A program made the position numbers and the translations under genes. 63,575 nt of DNA, taken from positions 1-63,575 of the forward strand of contig NZ_JAPCID010000025.1 in assembly GCF_027587175.1 (NCBI RefSeq), written 5' to 3'. Shown piece by piece: positions 50,341 through 58,378 of this stretch; the stretch's first letter is position 1, and every line of letters starts with the position of its first letter. Below the pieces are notes generated by a model. That model searched no databases. It saw nothing but the letters and a program-made list of their open reading frames with translations, and was not told the DNA's origin. Source of the DNA: Solirubrobacter deserti. Its GTDB lineage: Bacteria > Actinomycetota > Thermoleophilia > Solirubrobacterales > Solirubrobacteraceae.

Positions 50341-50659
50341 GTCGACCAGGGACCCCGTGCGCGATACGGCGCGGTGACCCAGGTCAAGTGCACACTCGAA
50401 TCAGGCCGACATTCATCCCGCAAGCCTAGATTGCGCGATGGACGAAATGGTCGTACCGCCGGCTCGCCACTTCGGCCGCGGCGGCAGCTGTGCGCGGGCG
50501 CTCCTGCAAGGTATGGAAGGCAGCCGCGACCCCTACCAGGGTTCTTGCAAGTGCAACATCTTCGCGGCACCCGACAACGCCTGCCAATCCGCCGCTCGGG
50601 AGCCGCCATCCCCAAGGCTGTCCGTCCGAGCACTCTGTTGGGCTACCGGCGCTGGACCC
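50341..50659. other. Intergenic region, no supported gene
   Basis: About 320 bp; the frames are short or shadow-like. I see no repeat or RNA gene. Confidence 0.4.
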
Positions 50660-51136
50660 TCAGCTCGCGGCGGCCACTTCAGCAGACCGCAGGATCTCGC
50701 CATGGCAATGCTTGCAGCGCGTGGCCTCAACGTGCGCCTTCTCGATGCAGAGCGGACACTTCGCCGTTCTTGCTGTGATCTGTCGATACTTCTCCCTACC
50801 CGCCACCACTGCCGCAGCTCCGCCGTTGACCACCGCTATCACGGCGAGAAAGATCGCCGAGGACCGATCGATCGCGGCGGCAGCGATCAAGAGAACGAAG
50901 AAGAAGACGGCGAAGACGCCCATGAAGAGCTGCTGCTTGGCCAGTCCGCGCCGACCTCGCCAGAGCAGATACGTCATCAGGAGGACGTACAGGACTGCGG
51001 CGACGTACCCGTAGGCGATTACGACGTCGAGCCAATTCTCGAGAAGCCAATCCCAGCCCGCAACCAAGGCGAGGAGCTTCGCTACGCCAACAATGGCCCC
51101 GGCCACCCCCGAGATGATTCCTAGGGTCTTCTGCAC
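50660..51136 (-). CDS. Membrane protein with C-terminal zinc ribbon
   Basis: The 158-residue protein has about four hydrophobic helices (IISGVAGAIVGVAKLLALVAG, VVIAYGYVAAVLYVLLMTYLLW, FMGVFAVFFFVLLIAAAAI, AIFLAVIAVVNGGAAAVVAG). A soluble C-terminal zinc ribbon follows, CPLCIEKAHVEATRCKHCHGEI, with two Cys-x2-Cys pairs. This double-zinc-ribbon tail on a small membrane protein is common in bacteria, but the function is unknown. It lies between an AlbA gene and Prim-Pol on the element. Confidence 0.8.
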   Translation of the reverse strand: MQKTLGIISGVAGAIVGVAKLLALVAGWDWLLENWLDVVIAYGYVAAVLYVLLMTYLLWRGRRGLAKQQLFMGVFAVFFFVLLIAAAAIDRSSAIFLAVIAVVNGGAAAVVAGREKYRQITARTAKCPLCIEKAHVEATRCKHCHGEILRSAEVAAAS

Positions 51137-51395
51137 CGTGCGACCTTAGTCAGTCCTCGAAGGACATGTAAAGAGCGCTTAGTCCACGGACATTGCACCC
51201 GGTTGGAATAGTGGCGGGCCGCCAGAAACGCGCTGGCGTCGTCTACGAGCGCTGAGTCTCTTCGCCAATAGAGACGGATAGGGACAGCGAGCATGCCGGC
51301 GGGTTCGCCGGGGATTCAATGCAGTTCGGCGTCGGGCGGCCGCCATCGCATAACACCCCTTATCGAGCGCGACCCCGCGCAGCCGTGCGAGGTGG

Positions 51396-52346
51396 TCACG
51401 CGACGTCGGCCAGCGGCCGCGGATGCGCTCGGCCGGCAGCCAGGCCTGATGCGATCGTCGCGTCGGCTTCCGTAGGACCGAGCCCGGATTGTCGGGCGGC
51501 CGTGCCGAGCGCGTCGGCGATGAGGCTGGGCTCGCCGAGGCCGGCGCCGACCAGCTGTCCGAGCCGGAACGCGGCCCGGTTGAGCGTTGCGTTGCGGGTC
51601 CCGGTCGGTGCCCGGGCGACCGCGGCGCATTCGCCGTCGAGCGCGGCCTGCAGGTACCGGGCTCGGCGGTCGCCTGAGCGGGCGATCGCGGGCGGCAGCA
51701 CCGCTCGGGCGGGCTCGTCGGGCGCGGAACCGGCGAGCAGCTCGGCCAGCCATGGGGGCAGCGGTGCGAGCGCGTGGGTGTTGGCCCAGCGGTAGAGGTG
51801 GCCGGTGGCGTGCCGGCTTGGTGGCGCGATCACGTACCCGCCTCGGGCGCGTACGTCGAGCCCGGGACCGAGTTGCGCAGCTGAGCAGTCGAGCAGGTGC
51901 GTGTCTGCGCAGAAGTACAGGTGCGCGCCGCGGGCGGTGATCGCGCAGCGCGTCGGTGGCAGGGGCGCGTGCGCCGCTTGGAGGTCGAGCAGTGCCCGGG
52001 CTCCGTCGGGCCCGTCGACATCGAGGACCACGATCGTGCCGGTGTGCACCCCGACGTTGGCGTCCGGCCAGCGCCGCCACCAAGCGGCGATCACGCGCAC
52101 GTCCGTGGTAGCCCGTCGGGGCCAGGCGCGGACGCGCGCGTGCTTGCCGATAGCGCGGCACCCGACGCGGCCGCACGAGCATCCGCCCGTCGCGGTCGGG
52201 GCGTGGACCGGGAGCACGGGCCAGCCGGCGGCGGCGTAGGCAAGCGCGGCCAGCAGCGGGCTGCTTGTGCCCGCGACCGGCGGGCTGTGCGGGTCAGGAG
52301 TGGGCATGTCCGCTGCGGGTCCGGATGGCCTGAGGTTCAGGGTCAT
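51396..52346 (-). CDS. Bifunctional DNA primase/polymerase (Prim-Pol, AEP)
   Basis: The 316-residue protein starts at ATG 52346 (GGAG seven bases upstream). It carries an N-terminal Prim-Pol domain: ALAYAAAGWPVLPVH, a CSCGRVGCRAIGKHAR cysteine motif, WWRRWPDANVGVHTG, VVLDVDGPDG (the metal-binding DxD) and GLDVRARGGYVIAPPS. The C-terminal 100 residues are a helical partner (primase C-like). It probably starts replication or second-strand synthesis of the element after transfer. It follows ssb by 61 bp in a replication pair. Confidence 0.88.
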   Translation of the reverse strand: MTLNLRPSGPAADMPTPDPHSPPVAGTSSPLLAALAYAAAGWPVLPVHAPTATGGCSCGRVGCRAIGKHARVRAWPRRATTDVRVIAAWWRRWPDANVGVHTGTIVVLDVDGPDGARALLDLQAAHAPLPPTRCAITARGAHLYFCADTHLLDCSAAQLGPGLDVRARGGYVIAPPSRHATGHLYRWANTHALAPLPPWLAELLAGSAPDEPARAVLPPAIARSGDRRARYLQAALDGECAAVARAPTGTRNATLNRAAFRLGQLVGAGLGEPSLIADALGTAARQSGLGPTEADATIASGLAAGRAHPRPLADVA

Positions 52347-52407
52347 GGTCGTTCTCCAGCACGGCCGAGGCACGGCGGCCCGCTGCGGGCCGCCGCGCCG
52401 GGCATGG

Positions 52408-52821
52408 TCAGAAGGCGATGTCGTCCGGGTCCTCGTGGGCGGCGCCGGCGGGGACGTGGTCCGCGTTGCCGTTGGGGTCCTGGTCGCGGGTGGGGGCGGT
52501 GAGGAACTGGACCGTGTCGGCGACGATCTCGATCGCTTCGCGGCGCACGTCGTCTTGGGTCCACTCGCGCCACTCCAGACGCCCGTCGATGGCGACCGGC
52601 CGGCCCTTGGACAGGAACCGGGCGCAGTTGTCAGCCTGGGCGCCCCAGACGGTGACGTTGAAGAAGTTGGGCTTGTCGATCCACTCGCCGTCGTGCTTGC
52701 GGCGCGTGTTGGCGGCGATCCGCATCGAGCAGACGCTCGTGCCGCCGGGGGTGGCGCGCAGCTCGGGGTCGCGCGTGAGGTTGCCGGTCAAGGTGACGCG
52801 GTTGATGTTGGTGGCCGACAC
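52408..52821 (-). CDS. ssb: Single-stranded DNA-binding protein
   Basis: The 137-residue protein from GTG 52821 (AGGAGG nine bases upstream) is an SSB: INRVTLTGNLTRDPELRATPGGTSVCSMRIAANT, FFNVTVWGAQADNCARFLSKGRPVAIDGRLEWREW, and the acidic C-terminus EDPDDIAF, as in typical SSB tails that recruit partners. It coats single strands in transfer and replication. It is directly upstream of Prim-Pol, and its leader contains an unusual structured region (52872-53007). Confidence 0.93.
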   Translation of the reverse strand: MSATNINRVTLTGNLTRDPELRATPGGTSVCSMRIAANTRRKHDGEWIDKPNFFNVTVWGAQADNCARFLSKGRPVAIDGRLEWREWTQDDVRREAIEIVADTVQFLTAPTRDQDPNGNADHVPAGAAHEDPDDIAF

Positions 52822-52871
52822 GGTCGTTCGCCTCCTGGGGCGGTGGTTTGCGGGGCCTGGGCCGGTTGGCT

Positions 52872-53007
52872 GGTCCCCCTTGCTGTAAGCCGAGTTGGGC
52901 CGCTACCGAGCGGCCGGCGGAACCGACCGGCAGGGAGGGAAACCCCACGCGTGCGGGTTGCAGCCGGACCGCAAGCGGCCATGCTTGAAGGCGAAGCAAG
53001 GGGGACC
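52872..53007. repeat. Structured leader of ssb: long inverted repeat with alternative pairings
   Basis: A perfect 12-bp inverted repeat, GGTCCCCCTTGC (52872-52883) and GCAAGGGGGACC (52996-53007), encloses 112 bp. Inside lies the hairpin GGCCGCT-ACCG-AGCGGCC (52898-52915) and a weaker 5-bp stem TGCGG/CCGCA (52952-52956 with 52969-52973). The strand AGCGGCC occurs a second time at 52974-52980, so GGCCGCT can pair with either copy, giving two mutually exclusive folds. The region is 50 bp upstream of ssb. It could be a leader RNA switch, an autoregulatory RNA or a replication or transfer origin. Confidence 0.7.
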
Positions 53008-53117
53008 TCGAGACCTCCGATCCAGATCCCGCTTCACCCGTCTTGGGGCACCGATCCGGTCACGGCCCACCGCCAGCGCGTCCGTCCTCGCGGCACCGAT
53101 GACTTGCCGTGCGGGAG

Positions 53118-53609
53118 TCATCCCAGCGGCACCAGGTAGGTCTCGACGACCGCGCCGATGATAACCAGCGCCACGACGGTGGCGGCGGTCAGGGCTAGCC
53201 CCGTCGACGTCCGCGTGGTGGCGCGGCGGGCGGTGATCCACGCCGCGACAGGCAAGGCTAGAGCGCCGAGCTCGAACGGCAGGTGCGGCAAGAAGCGCCA
53301 CAGGTCCGGTTGTTGCGCGAGGGCGCTGCCGAGGATGGCGCCGTGCAGCAGCACCTGGCCGGCGGCCAGCGCGTCCCCGACCGTGCGCGCGGCCGGGATC
53401 CTCGGCCACTCGAGCGCCACCAAGGCGAGCGGCCACAGCGCCACGACCGCGTTGTGGCGAGTCAGCGAGAGCACCGAGCCGATCGACTCCGGCAGCGCGT
53501 CAACGGGCTCGTCGACGTGCACCACGTACACGCCGACCGTGACCAGCAGCGCACCGGCCGCCGCGGCGACGACCAGTCCCCAGGCCACCAACCGCAGCGC
53601 TCCGGTCAC
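53118..53609 (-). CDS. Integral membrane protein of the transfer operon (SpoIIM-like)
   Basis: The 163-residue protein from GTG 53609 has about five membrane segments. Segment ALWPLALVALEWPRIP and the HLPFELGALALPVAAWITARR stretch recall SpoIIM-type proteins with a P-x-x-x-E motif. It overlaps the preceding gene by four bases (GTGA), so it is the last gene of the conjugation operon. It might sit with the wall-hydrolase complex, since SpoIIM works with peptidoglycan enzymes. That is inference. Confidence 0.68.
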   Translation of the reverse strand: MTGALRLVAWGLVVAAAAGALLVTVGVYVVHVDEPVDALPESIGSVLSLTRHNAVVALWPLALVALEWPRIPAARTVGDALAAGQVLLHGAILGSALAQQPDLWRFLPHLPFELGALALPVAAWITARRATTRTSTGLALTAATVVALVIIGAVVETYLVPLG

Positions 53610-54127
53610 CGCGGTTCCTCGGTCGCGAAGACCGTCCAGCGCGTGACTTGCCACTCGCCGTGGCTCCGCTGCAAGAGGACCTGGTTGCGTGTCTCCCCCA
53701 CAAGCGTCCCACGGCTGGTGGCGGTACGTTCTCGCAGAGTCACCAGCACCCGGGCTCGTGACCCGCGAACCGCCGCGACTTGCTCGACAGCCACAACGGT
53801 CGAGCGGCTGCTGGCTCGCTCAATCCGAAGCGCGCGCAGCCAGGAGCGAGTGGGTCGGGTGCGACGGAGCTGGCGACGGTAGTCGGGAGCGGCGAGCGCG
53901 AGCTCGCGCCGCCACGCTGTGAGCCGCGTGCGCGAGGTCCAGTTGGTGGCCGTCAAGGCGTACGCCGTCGCCACCCGGGCTGCTTGGCGGTCCGCCGGCG
54001 GCGGACCGGGCGTCGCGTTCGCCGCTGGCGCCGGCTTCGGTAGCTCGACCGGTTGCGTCGCGTTGGTCGCGGCGACGCCGACGGCCAGGCAGCCGACCAG
54101 CAGCGGTATGCGCAGTCGGCGATCCAT
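53606..54127 (-). CDS. Exported/membrane-anchored transfer-operon protein (TcpC-like fold candidate)
   Basis: The 173-residue protein starts at ATG 54127, which shares one base with the stop of the gene before it (TGATG). It has an N-terminal signal or anchor (LLVGCLAVGVAATNA), a Pro/Ala linker, then an alpha-beta domain ending VLLQRSHGEWQVTRWTVFATEEPR. That ending resembles the NTF2-like domain of TcpC/conTP-type conjugation proteins. The longer 666-residue frame is a shadow of the neighbouring gene. It probably forms part of the transfer channel outside the membrane. Confidence 0.68.
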   Translation of the reverse strand: MDRRLRIPLLVGCLAVGVAATNATQPVELPKPAPAANATPGPPPADRQAARVATAYALTATNWTSRTRLTAWRRELALAAPDYRRQLRRTRPTRSWLRALRIERASSRSTVVAVEQVAAVRGSRARVLVTLRERTATSRGTLVGETRNQVLLQRSHGEWQVTRWTVFATEEPR

Positions 54128-55311
54128 CAGATCTGGAAGGTCTGTACGCCGGTAAAGGCGCAGCCGGGGCGCAGGCCGATGTGGACGTGGTCGTGGTGGT
54201 CGCCGGTGCGCCAGATCACTTGGATGCGCCAGTTGTGGTGGCAGACGTCGTGCCCGCCGCCGGCTTGGGCGAGCCGCCACGCTTCGGTTTCGGGGACGCC
54301 GGCGGCGCGCAATCCGGCGGCGGCCAGGCGGGTGCCGAAGCCGCCGCCGAGTGGGAAGCGGTTGGCGACGGAGCCGAAGTCGGCGCCGAGGCCGACCCAG
54401 TGGTCGGAGATGCGGCCGGAGCTGCTGTGCTTGCTGTGGTTGGTGCCGGTGGTGAGCACCAGCTCGCGGCCGGCGATCCCGGCGACGCGCTCGAGGAACT
54501 GGATGAGCTCGGGCCGGACCGCGCGGCCGGTCGCGTTGGCCAGCGGCGCGATCGTCACGCGGCCTTGGACGCCGGGCAGCGCCAGCGCGTCCGGTTCGCC
54601 CGCGTGATCGGGCTCGGTTGCGGCGCACGCGGTCGCGGAGACCGGGGCGATGTCGAGCACTTGCGGTGCGTCGTCGTGTTGCGGTGTGGGGCTGGCGGTG
54701 GTGTGGCGGTGGCCCCAGCGGTATTGGGCGAGGCGTCCGCGCCAGTCGTAGAAGTCGATCCGCTGGCCTTGGATGGCGCCGCCGGTGTCGGCGGCCAGGA
54801 ACGGGCCGTGCCAGCCGAACGGGTTCGGCCATAGGTACACGAGCGTGCCGTGGCCAATCAACCGCGGGTCGACGGCGATCATGTACCAGCGGGGCGAAGC
54901 GGCGCCGATCCGCAGACCGCCGCTGGTGGCGATGCCTTGGCCTTGGATGCCGCCCCACGGCGGCCCGTAGCTGGTGGCCAGGTACTCGCCTGAGGTGACG
55001 GTGGTGCCGGCGTACGGGCTGCCGGTGCGCACGCCGTCGATCTGTGCGCGGGTCAAGCCAGTGCCGGCTACGCCGCCGAGCGAGCCCGGCCCGCTGAACT
55101 CGGCGGCGGTCTGCGTGTCTGCGCCGGGTTCGCATTGCTGCACGGCGCCGGCCAGCAGCAGCATGATCCCCAGCACGAGGGCGATCAGCAGCGCCAGCGG
55201 CACTGCCAGCAAGAGCAGCCACCACGACCCGCCTCCACCGCCCTGGTTGCCCGAGCTGGTGAGGGTGCGTGCCGCAGCGAGGGCGCGGCCGGCGGCGGCG
55301 AACGCGCTCAC
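54127..55311 (-). CDS. Membrane-anchored wall hydrolase with 3D and M15-like domains
   Basis: The 394-residue protein from GTG 55311 has one membrane helix near residues 30-55 (WWLLLLAVPLALLIALVLGIMLLLAG). A 3D (MltA-like) domain follows with VDPRLIGHGTLVYLWPNPFG, FLAADTGGAIQGQRIDFYDW. The C-terminal domain has SDHWVGLGADFGS and HDHVHIGLRPG, the zinc-binding pattern of M15-type carboxypeptidases. Such enzymes open the peptidoglycan for the conjugation apparatus. It overlaps VirB4 by four bases. Confidence 0.85.
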   Translation of the reverse strand: MSAFAAAGRALAAARTLTSSGNQGGGGGSWWLLLLAVPLALLIALVLGIMLLLAGAVQQCEPGADTQTAAEFSGPGSLGGVAGTGLTRAQIDGVRTGSPYAGTTVTSGEYLATSYGPPWGGIQGQGIATSGGLRIGAASPRWYMIAVDPRLIGHGTLVYLWPNPFGWHGPFLAADTGGAIQGQRIDFYDWRGRLAQYRWGHRHTTASPTPQHDDAPQVLDIAPVSATACAATEPDHAGEPDALALPGVQGRVTIAPLANATGRAVRPELIQFLERVAGIAGRELVLTTGTNHSKHSSSGRISDHWVGLGADFGSVANRFPLGGGFGTRLAAAGLRAAGVPETEAWRLAQAGGGHDVCHHNWRIQVIWRTGDHHDHVHIGLRPGCAFTGVQTFQI

Positions 55312-57989
55312 GACCGCGCCGCCGGGGTGTCGCCGGCGAGTTGCTCAGCTTGAGCCCGGTGCCAGGCGGCGTCGACGAGCAGCCGCATGGCGGCCCAGGC
55401 GTCGCCGCCGCTTTGTCGGAGCGCGAGCTCGCGCAGCGGTTGGTCGCGTTCGGGGTCGGCGCTGCAGGCCCAGTACTCGATGTCGGAGAGCTGGATGCGG
55501 ACGGTCGCGCGCCCGTGCGCTTCAGAGTCCAGCAGGCAGGTGGAGTGCTCGCCTTTGCGGGTCTGCAGCGCGCTGATCTCGGCCAGATCCTCCGCGTGCA
55601 GGTCAAGCGTGTCGGCGATCTCGGCGAGCTCGTCGTGCGCGGTGTGAAACAGCAACCGCAGCACTGAATTGCGCAGTAGCGCGCGGCCTTGGGGGTTGGC
55701 GAAGTCCGAGAGGTGCTGGCTGATGACCAGCAGCGCGCAGGCGATGTGGCGGGTGCGGCGCGCCCACTCGTTCAGCCACGCCCCCGCCGCGGGGGTCATC
55801 AGCGGCTTCCAGGCCTCATCGATGGCCAGAAACGTCCGGCCGGCCCATTCGCCGCCAGCGCGATGATCCGTGAGGTGCTGGGCGCGGCGGCGGGCGATCT
55901 CGCGGTCGATGTGATCGACCAGCGCGAGGATCACGGGGGCGGCCAGCGCGTCCGGCAACCCGGCAAGGTCGAACACCACCAGCGGCGCGCCCGCCGGGAT
56001 GGTGGTCGGCCGGTCAGCCAGCCACGCCAGCGGCCCGTCCTGGACGTACGGGTACAAGCGCTCAGCCAGCCGGCGCAGCTCGCCCGCGACACCGGAATCG
56101 CCGTCGCGCGTGTCATCGGCTTGCGCCCGAGCAAGTGCGCGCAGCTGCTCGCGCAGAACGCGCTCGCGCGGGAGCTCGCCGGTCTGCGCGCAGTGCGCGT
56201 AGCTCTGGTGGATCGCTCGCGCCAGCAGCGAGCGCTCCAGGCCGGTGAGCGCGTGCCCGGTGGGCGTCGGGTCGCCGACCAGCAGCGCGTGCAGGGCGAC
56301 TAGGAACTCGACCTTGCTCGCCGGGACGTGCGCCGGGTTCGGCGTGTCCCAGGGATTGATGATCGCGTCTTGTTGGCCGGCGCCGTAGTGGATCACCCGC
56401 GCGCCCGGGATCAGGGCGGCGAGTTGCTCGTAGTGCCCGGCGTGCCGGGCACCGCCGGCGGCGTGTTCGCTGGAGGAGCGGTCGATGATGTAGCCGGTCG
56501 CGCCGCGGGCGAGGTTGCGGGCCAGCAGCGCGTTGGTGGCGACCGTCTTACCGGACCCAGAGGCGCCGGTGATCAGGGCGACGTGGGTGCGGTAGGCGGG
56601 ATCGAAGGGGTCGACGCGCTCAAGCGTGCTGCCCGGCAGCGCGTACCCCAGCGGCACCCCACCCGGGGAACTGGCGCTGAGGCTGTGCAGCGGCAAGCAG
56701 TCGCCGATGTTGCGTTGCGCGAACCGGCGCGTCGCGCCCAACCGGTCGGTGGCCAGCGGCAGCGTGGACACCCACGACGGCTCCGCAAGAAACCGGCCGG
56801 TGTACAGCCGCGCGTCGGTGTAGCTCTCAAAGTCGCGCGCCACGCCGGCGAGCAGCTCAGTGAGTTGCTCGCGGTCGCCGGCGGGGCGGCGGATCGCCTG
56901 ATAGATGGAGACCTCGTAGATCCCCGCCGCTCCCGTCAGGCGCAGTTCGGCGTCGATGTCGGCCGCTTCGCGTTCCTGCTGATAGGCCTCTTCGCTGATC
57001 AACTTGCCGTCGCGCTCGCGCCGGCGCAGATCCGCCCACAACCGCCGGTGCCGCAGCCGAAACCGGCGCCGCTGACGCACACGATCGGTCGCGGTCACAT
57101 GCACCGCCAGCCGCCACGGCGGCGGCAATTCCATCAACGCCAAAAGCCACCACACGCTCGTGTCCCCCGGCGCCCCCGACAGATGCGCGATCGCCTCGAT
57201 CTCACCGCTCCCCGGGCGCGCCAGCCAATCGCGCTCCACCCGCAACTCCGCGGCTCCGAGCGCAGCGAGCAGCTCGGCGCGATGCGCAAGCGCCTGGTCG
57301 CGATCGGCGCTCTCGAGCACCTGCGGCGCGCCCGCTGCGAGCATCCGCTCGCCCGCTGCAGGGTTGATCATGCGTGCGAGTGCGGCCAGCGCTTGCTCGC
57401 CATCGAGCGCGTCCACCTGGCAGCCGGCGGCGACCAGGTCCCCGGCGACCAGTTCCGCCAAGCGGGCGCTGTCGGCGGCGGCGCGCTCGTGCGCGGCCCG
57501 AGCGATCACCCGCACCCCGCGCCCTCGACGTCGGCGTGGCAGGCCGGTCGGAGACCAGCGCACCGCGATCGTCCAGCGCAGCGCCGCCGCTTGCACCGCG
57601 GGCGCGCTGCGCCGCACAGTCTGCTCAAGCCCCAGCGCCAGCCGCCGCATCGCCCGCGCGCGCTCCTCGTCACCGTGCGTTTGCGCGTCCGCCGCGGCGA
57701 GCTCGACGTGCTCCCAGTCACGGGCGAGCGTTCGCGTCGGATCGAGCGGTTCGGCTTCAACAAGCACCTGCAGCCCGTGCCCGGCCGGCAGGTGCGCGGC
57801 GAGCGCCCCGAGCCGCTCGCGCAACAGCTCGCGGTGCGCAGGCCCGCCCGCGCGCGGCTTAAGCAGCTGGCGACACGAGAGCAGCCGCACGTACTGCAGC
57901 CCGTCGGTGACCAGCAGCCCGTCGGGCTCGACCGCTGCCAGCGGGACCACGTCCCCGAGCGTCCGCGAGCGCCCGCTCACGACCAGCAC
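55308..57989 (-). CDS. virB4: VirB4/TraC-like conjugation ATPase
   Basis: The 893-residue protein has the Walker A motif GASGSGKT at residues 475-482 and Walker B FLAIDEAW with D724-E725. Between them lie the usual HerA/VirB4 features such as LISQHLSDFANPQGRALLRNS, a sensor-like region after Walker B. The N-terminal 400 residues form the TraC/VirB4-specific domain. VirB4 ATPases power substrate transfer and pilus assembly in type IV secretion. Its GTG start overlaps the PrgI-like gene by 13 bp. No VirD4/coupling protein is nearby. Confidence 0.9.
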   Translation of the reverse strand: MLVVSGRSRTLGDVVPLAAVEPDGLLVTDGLQYVRLLSCRQLLKPRAGGPAHRELLRERLGALAAHLPAGHGLQVLVEAEPLDPTRTLARDWEHVELAAADAQTHGDEERARAMRRLALGLEQTVRRSAPAVQAAALRWTIAVRWSPTGLPRRRRGRGVRVIARAAHERAAADSARLAELVAGDLVAAGCQVDALDGEQALAALARMINPAAGERMLAAGAPQVLESADRDQALAHRAELLAALGAAELRVERDWLARPGSGEIEAIAHLSGAPGDTSVWWLLALMELPPPWRLAVHVTATDRVRQRRRFRLRHRRLWADLRRRERDGKLISEEAYQQEREAADIDAELRLTGAAGIYEVSIYQAIRRPAGDREQLTELLAGVARDFESYTDARLYTGRFLAEPSWVSTLPLATDRLGATRRFAQRNIGDCLPLHSLSASSPGGVPLGYALPGSTLERVDPFDPAYRTHVALITGASGSGKTVATNALLARNLARGATGYIIDRSSSEHAAGGARHAGHYEQLAALIPGARVIHYGAGQQDAIINPWDTPNPAHVPASKVEFLVALHALLVGDPTPTGHALTGLERSLLARAIHQSYAHCAQTGELPRERVLREQLRALARAQADDTRDGDSGVAGELRRLAERLYPYVQDGPLAWLADRPTTIPAGAPLVVFDLAGLPDALAAPVILALVDHIDREIARRRAQHLTDHRAGGEWAGRTFLAIDEAWKPLMTPAAGAWLNEWARRTRHIACALLVISQHLSDFANPQGRALLRNSVLRLLFHTAHDELAEIADTLDLHAEDLAEISALQTRKGEHSTCLLDSEAHGRATVRIQLSDIEYWACSADPERDQPLRELALRQSGGDAWAAMRLLVDAAWHRAQAEQLAGDTPAARS

Positions 57990-58378
57990 CCGTTCTCGTC
58001 CACGGCGAGCTGCTCAGACACCGGCGGCATGGGTCGGTCAAGGCGCACGCCGCCCCGGCGCACCACGTCAACCTGCTCCCCTTCGTCGAGGCCGGTGATC
58101 ACGGCCGGTCGCGCTCGCCAGGCGATGATCGCCAGCAGCAGCCGGCCGGGGCTGATCGTGGTCTGCTCGCGCAACACCAACAGCGCCAGCGGCGCGCCCA
58201 GCCCGATGATCGCCACCGACACGTTCACCCGCCACCCCAACGGCGAGATCAGCAACAGCCCGTACCCGGCGCCGGCCGCGAGGCCGATCGCCAGCCACCC
58301 CCCCAGCGAGAGCCCGAGCAGCCGGGTCGGCTCGTTGAGCGTCCGGTAGGCCGCACGCAGCTCGCTCGGCTCGCTCAT
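57977..58378 (-). CDS. PrgI-family (VirB3-like) membrane protein
   Basis: The 133-residue protein has two membrane helices (LGLSLGGWLAIGLAAGAGYGLLL and VNVSVAIIGLGAPLALLVL) near residues 22-68. The pattern RTLNEPTRLLGLSLGGWL then LLLAIIAWRARP matches the PrgI/VirB3-like proteins that dock to VirB4 in Gram-positive conjugation systems. It overlaps TrbL by four bases (ATGA) and VirB4 by 13. It is probably a VirB4 membrane anchor. Confidence 0.78.
   Translation of the reverse strand: MSEPSELRAAYRTLNEPTRLLGLSLGGWLAIGLAAGAGYGLLLISPLGWRVNVSVAIIGLGAPLALLVLREQTTISPGRLLLAIIAWRARPAVITGLDEGEQVDVVRRGGVRLDRPMPPVSEQLAVDENGCWS

Noticed and set aside
56328-58349. 673-residue plus-strand frame opposite virB4
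   Set aside because: Antisense frame over the Walker motifs of VirB4; Arg/Gln-rich, no start signal.
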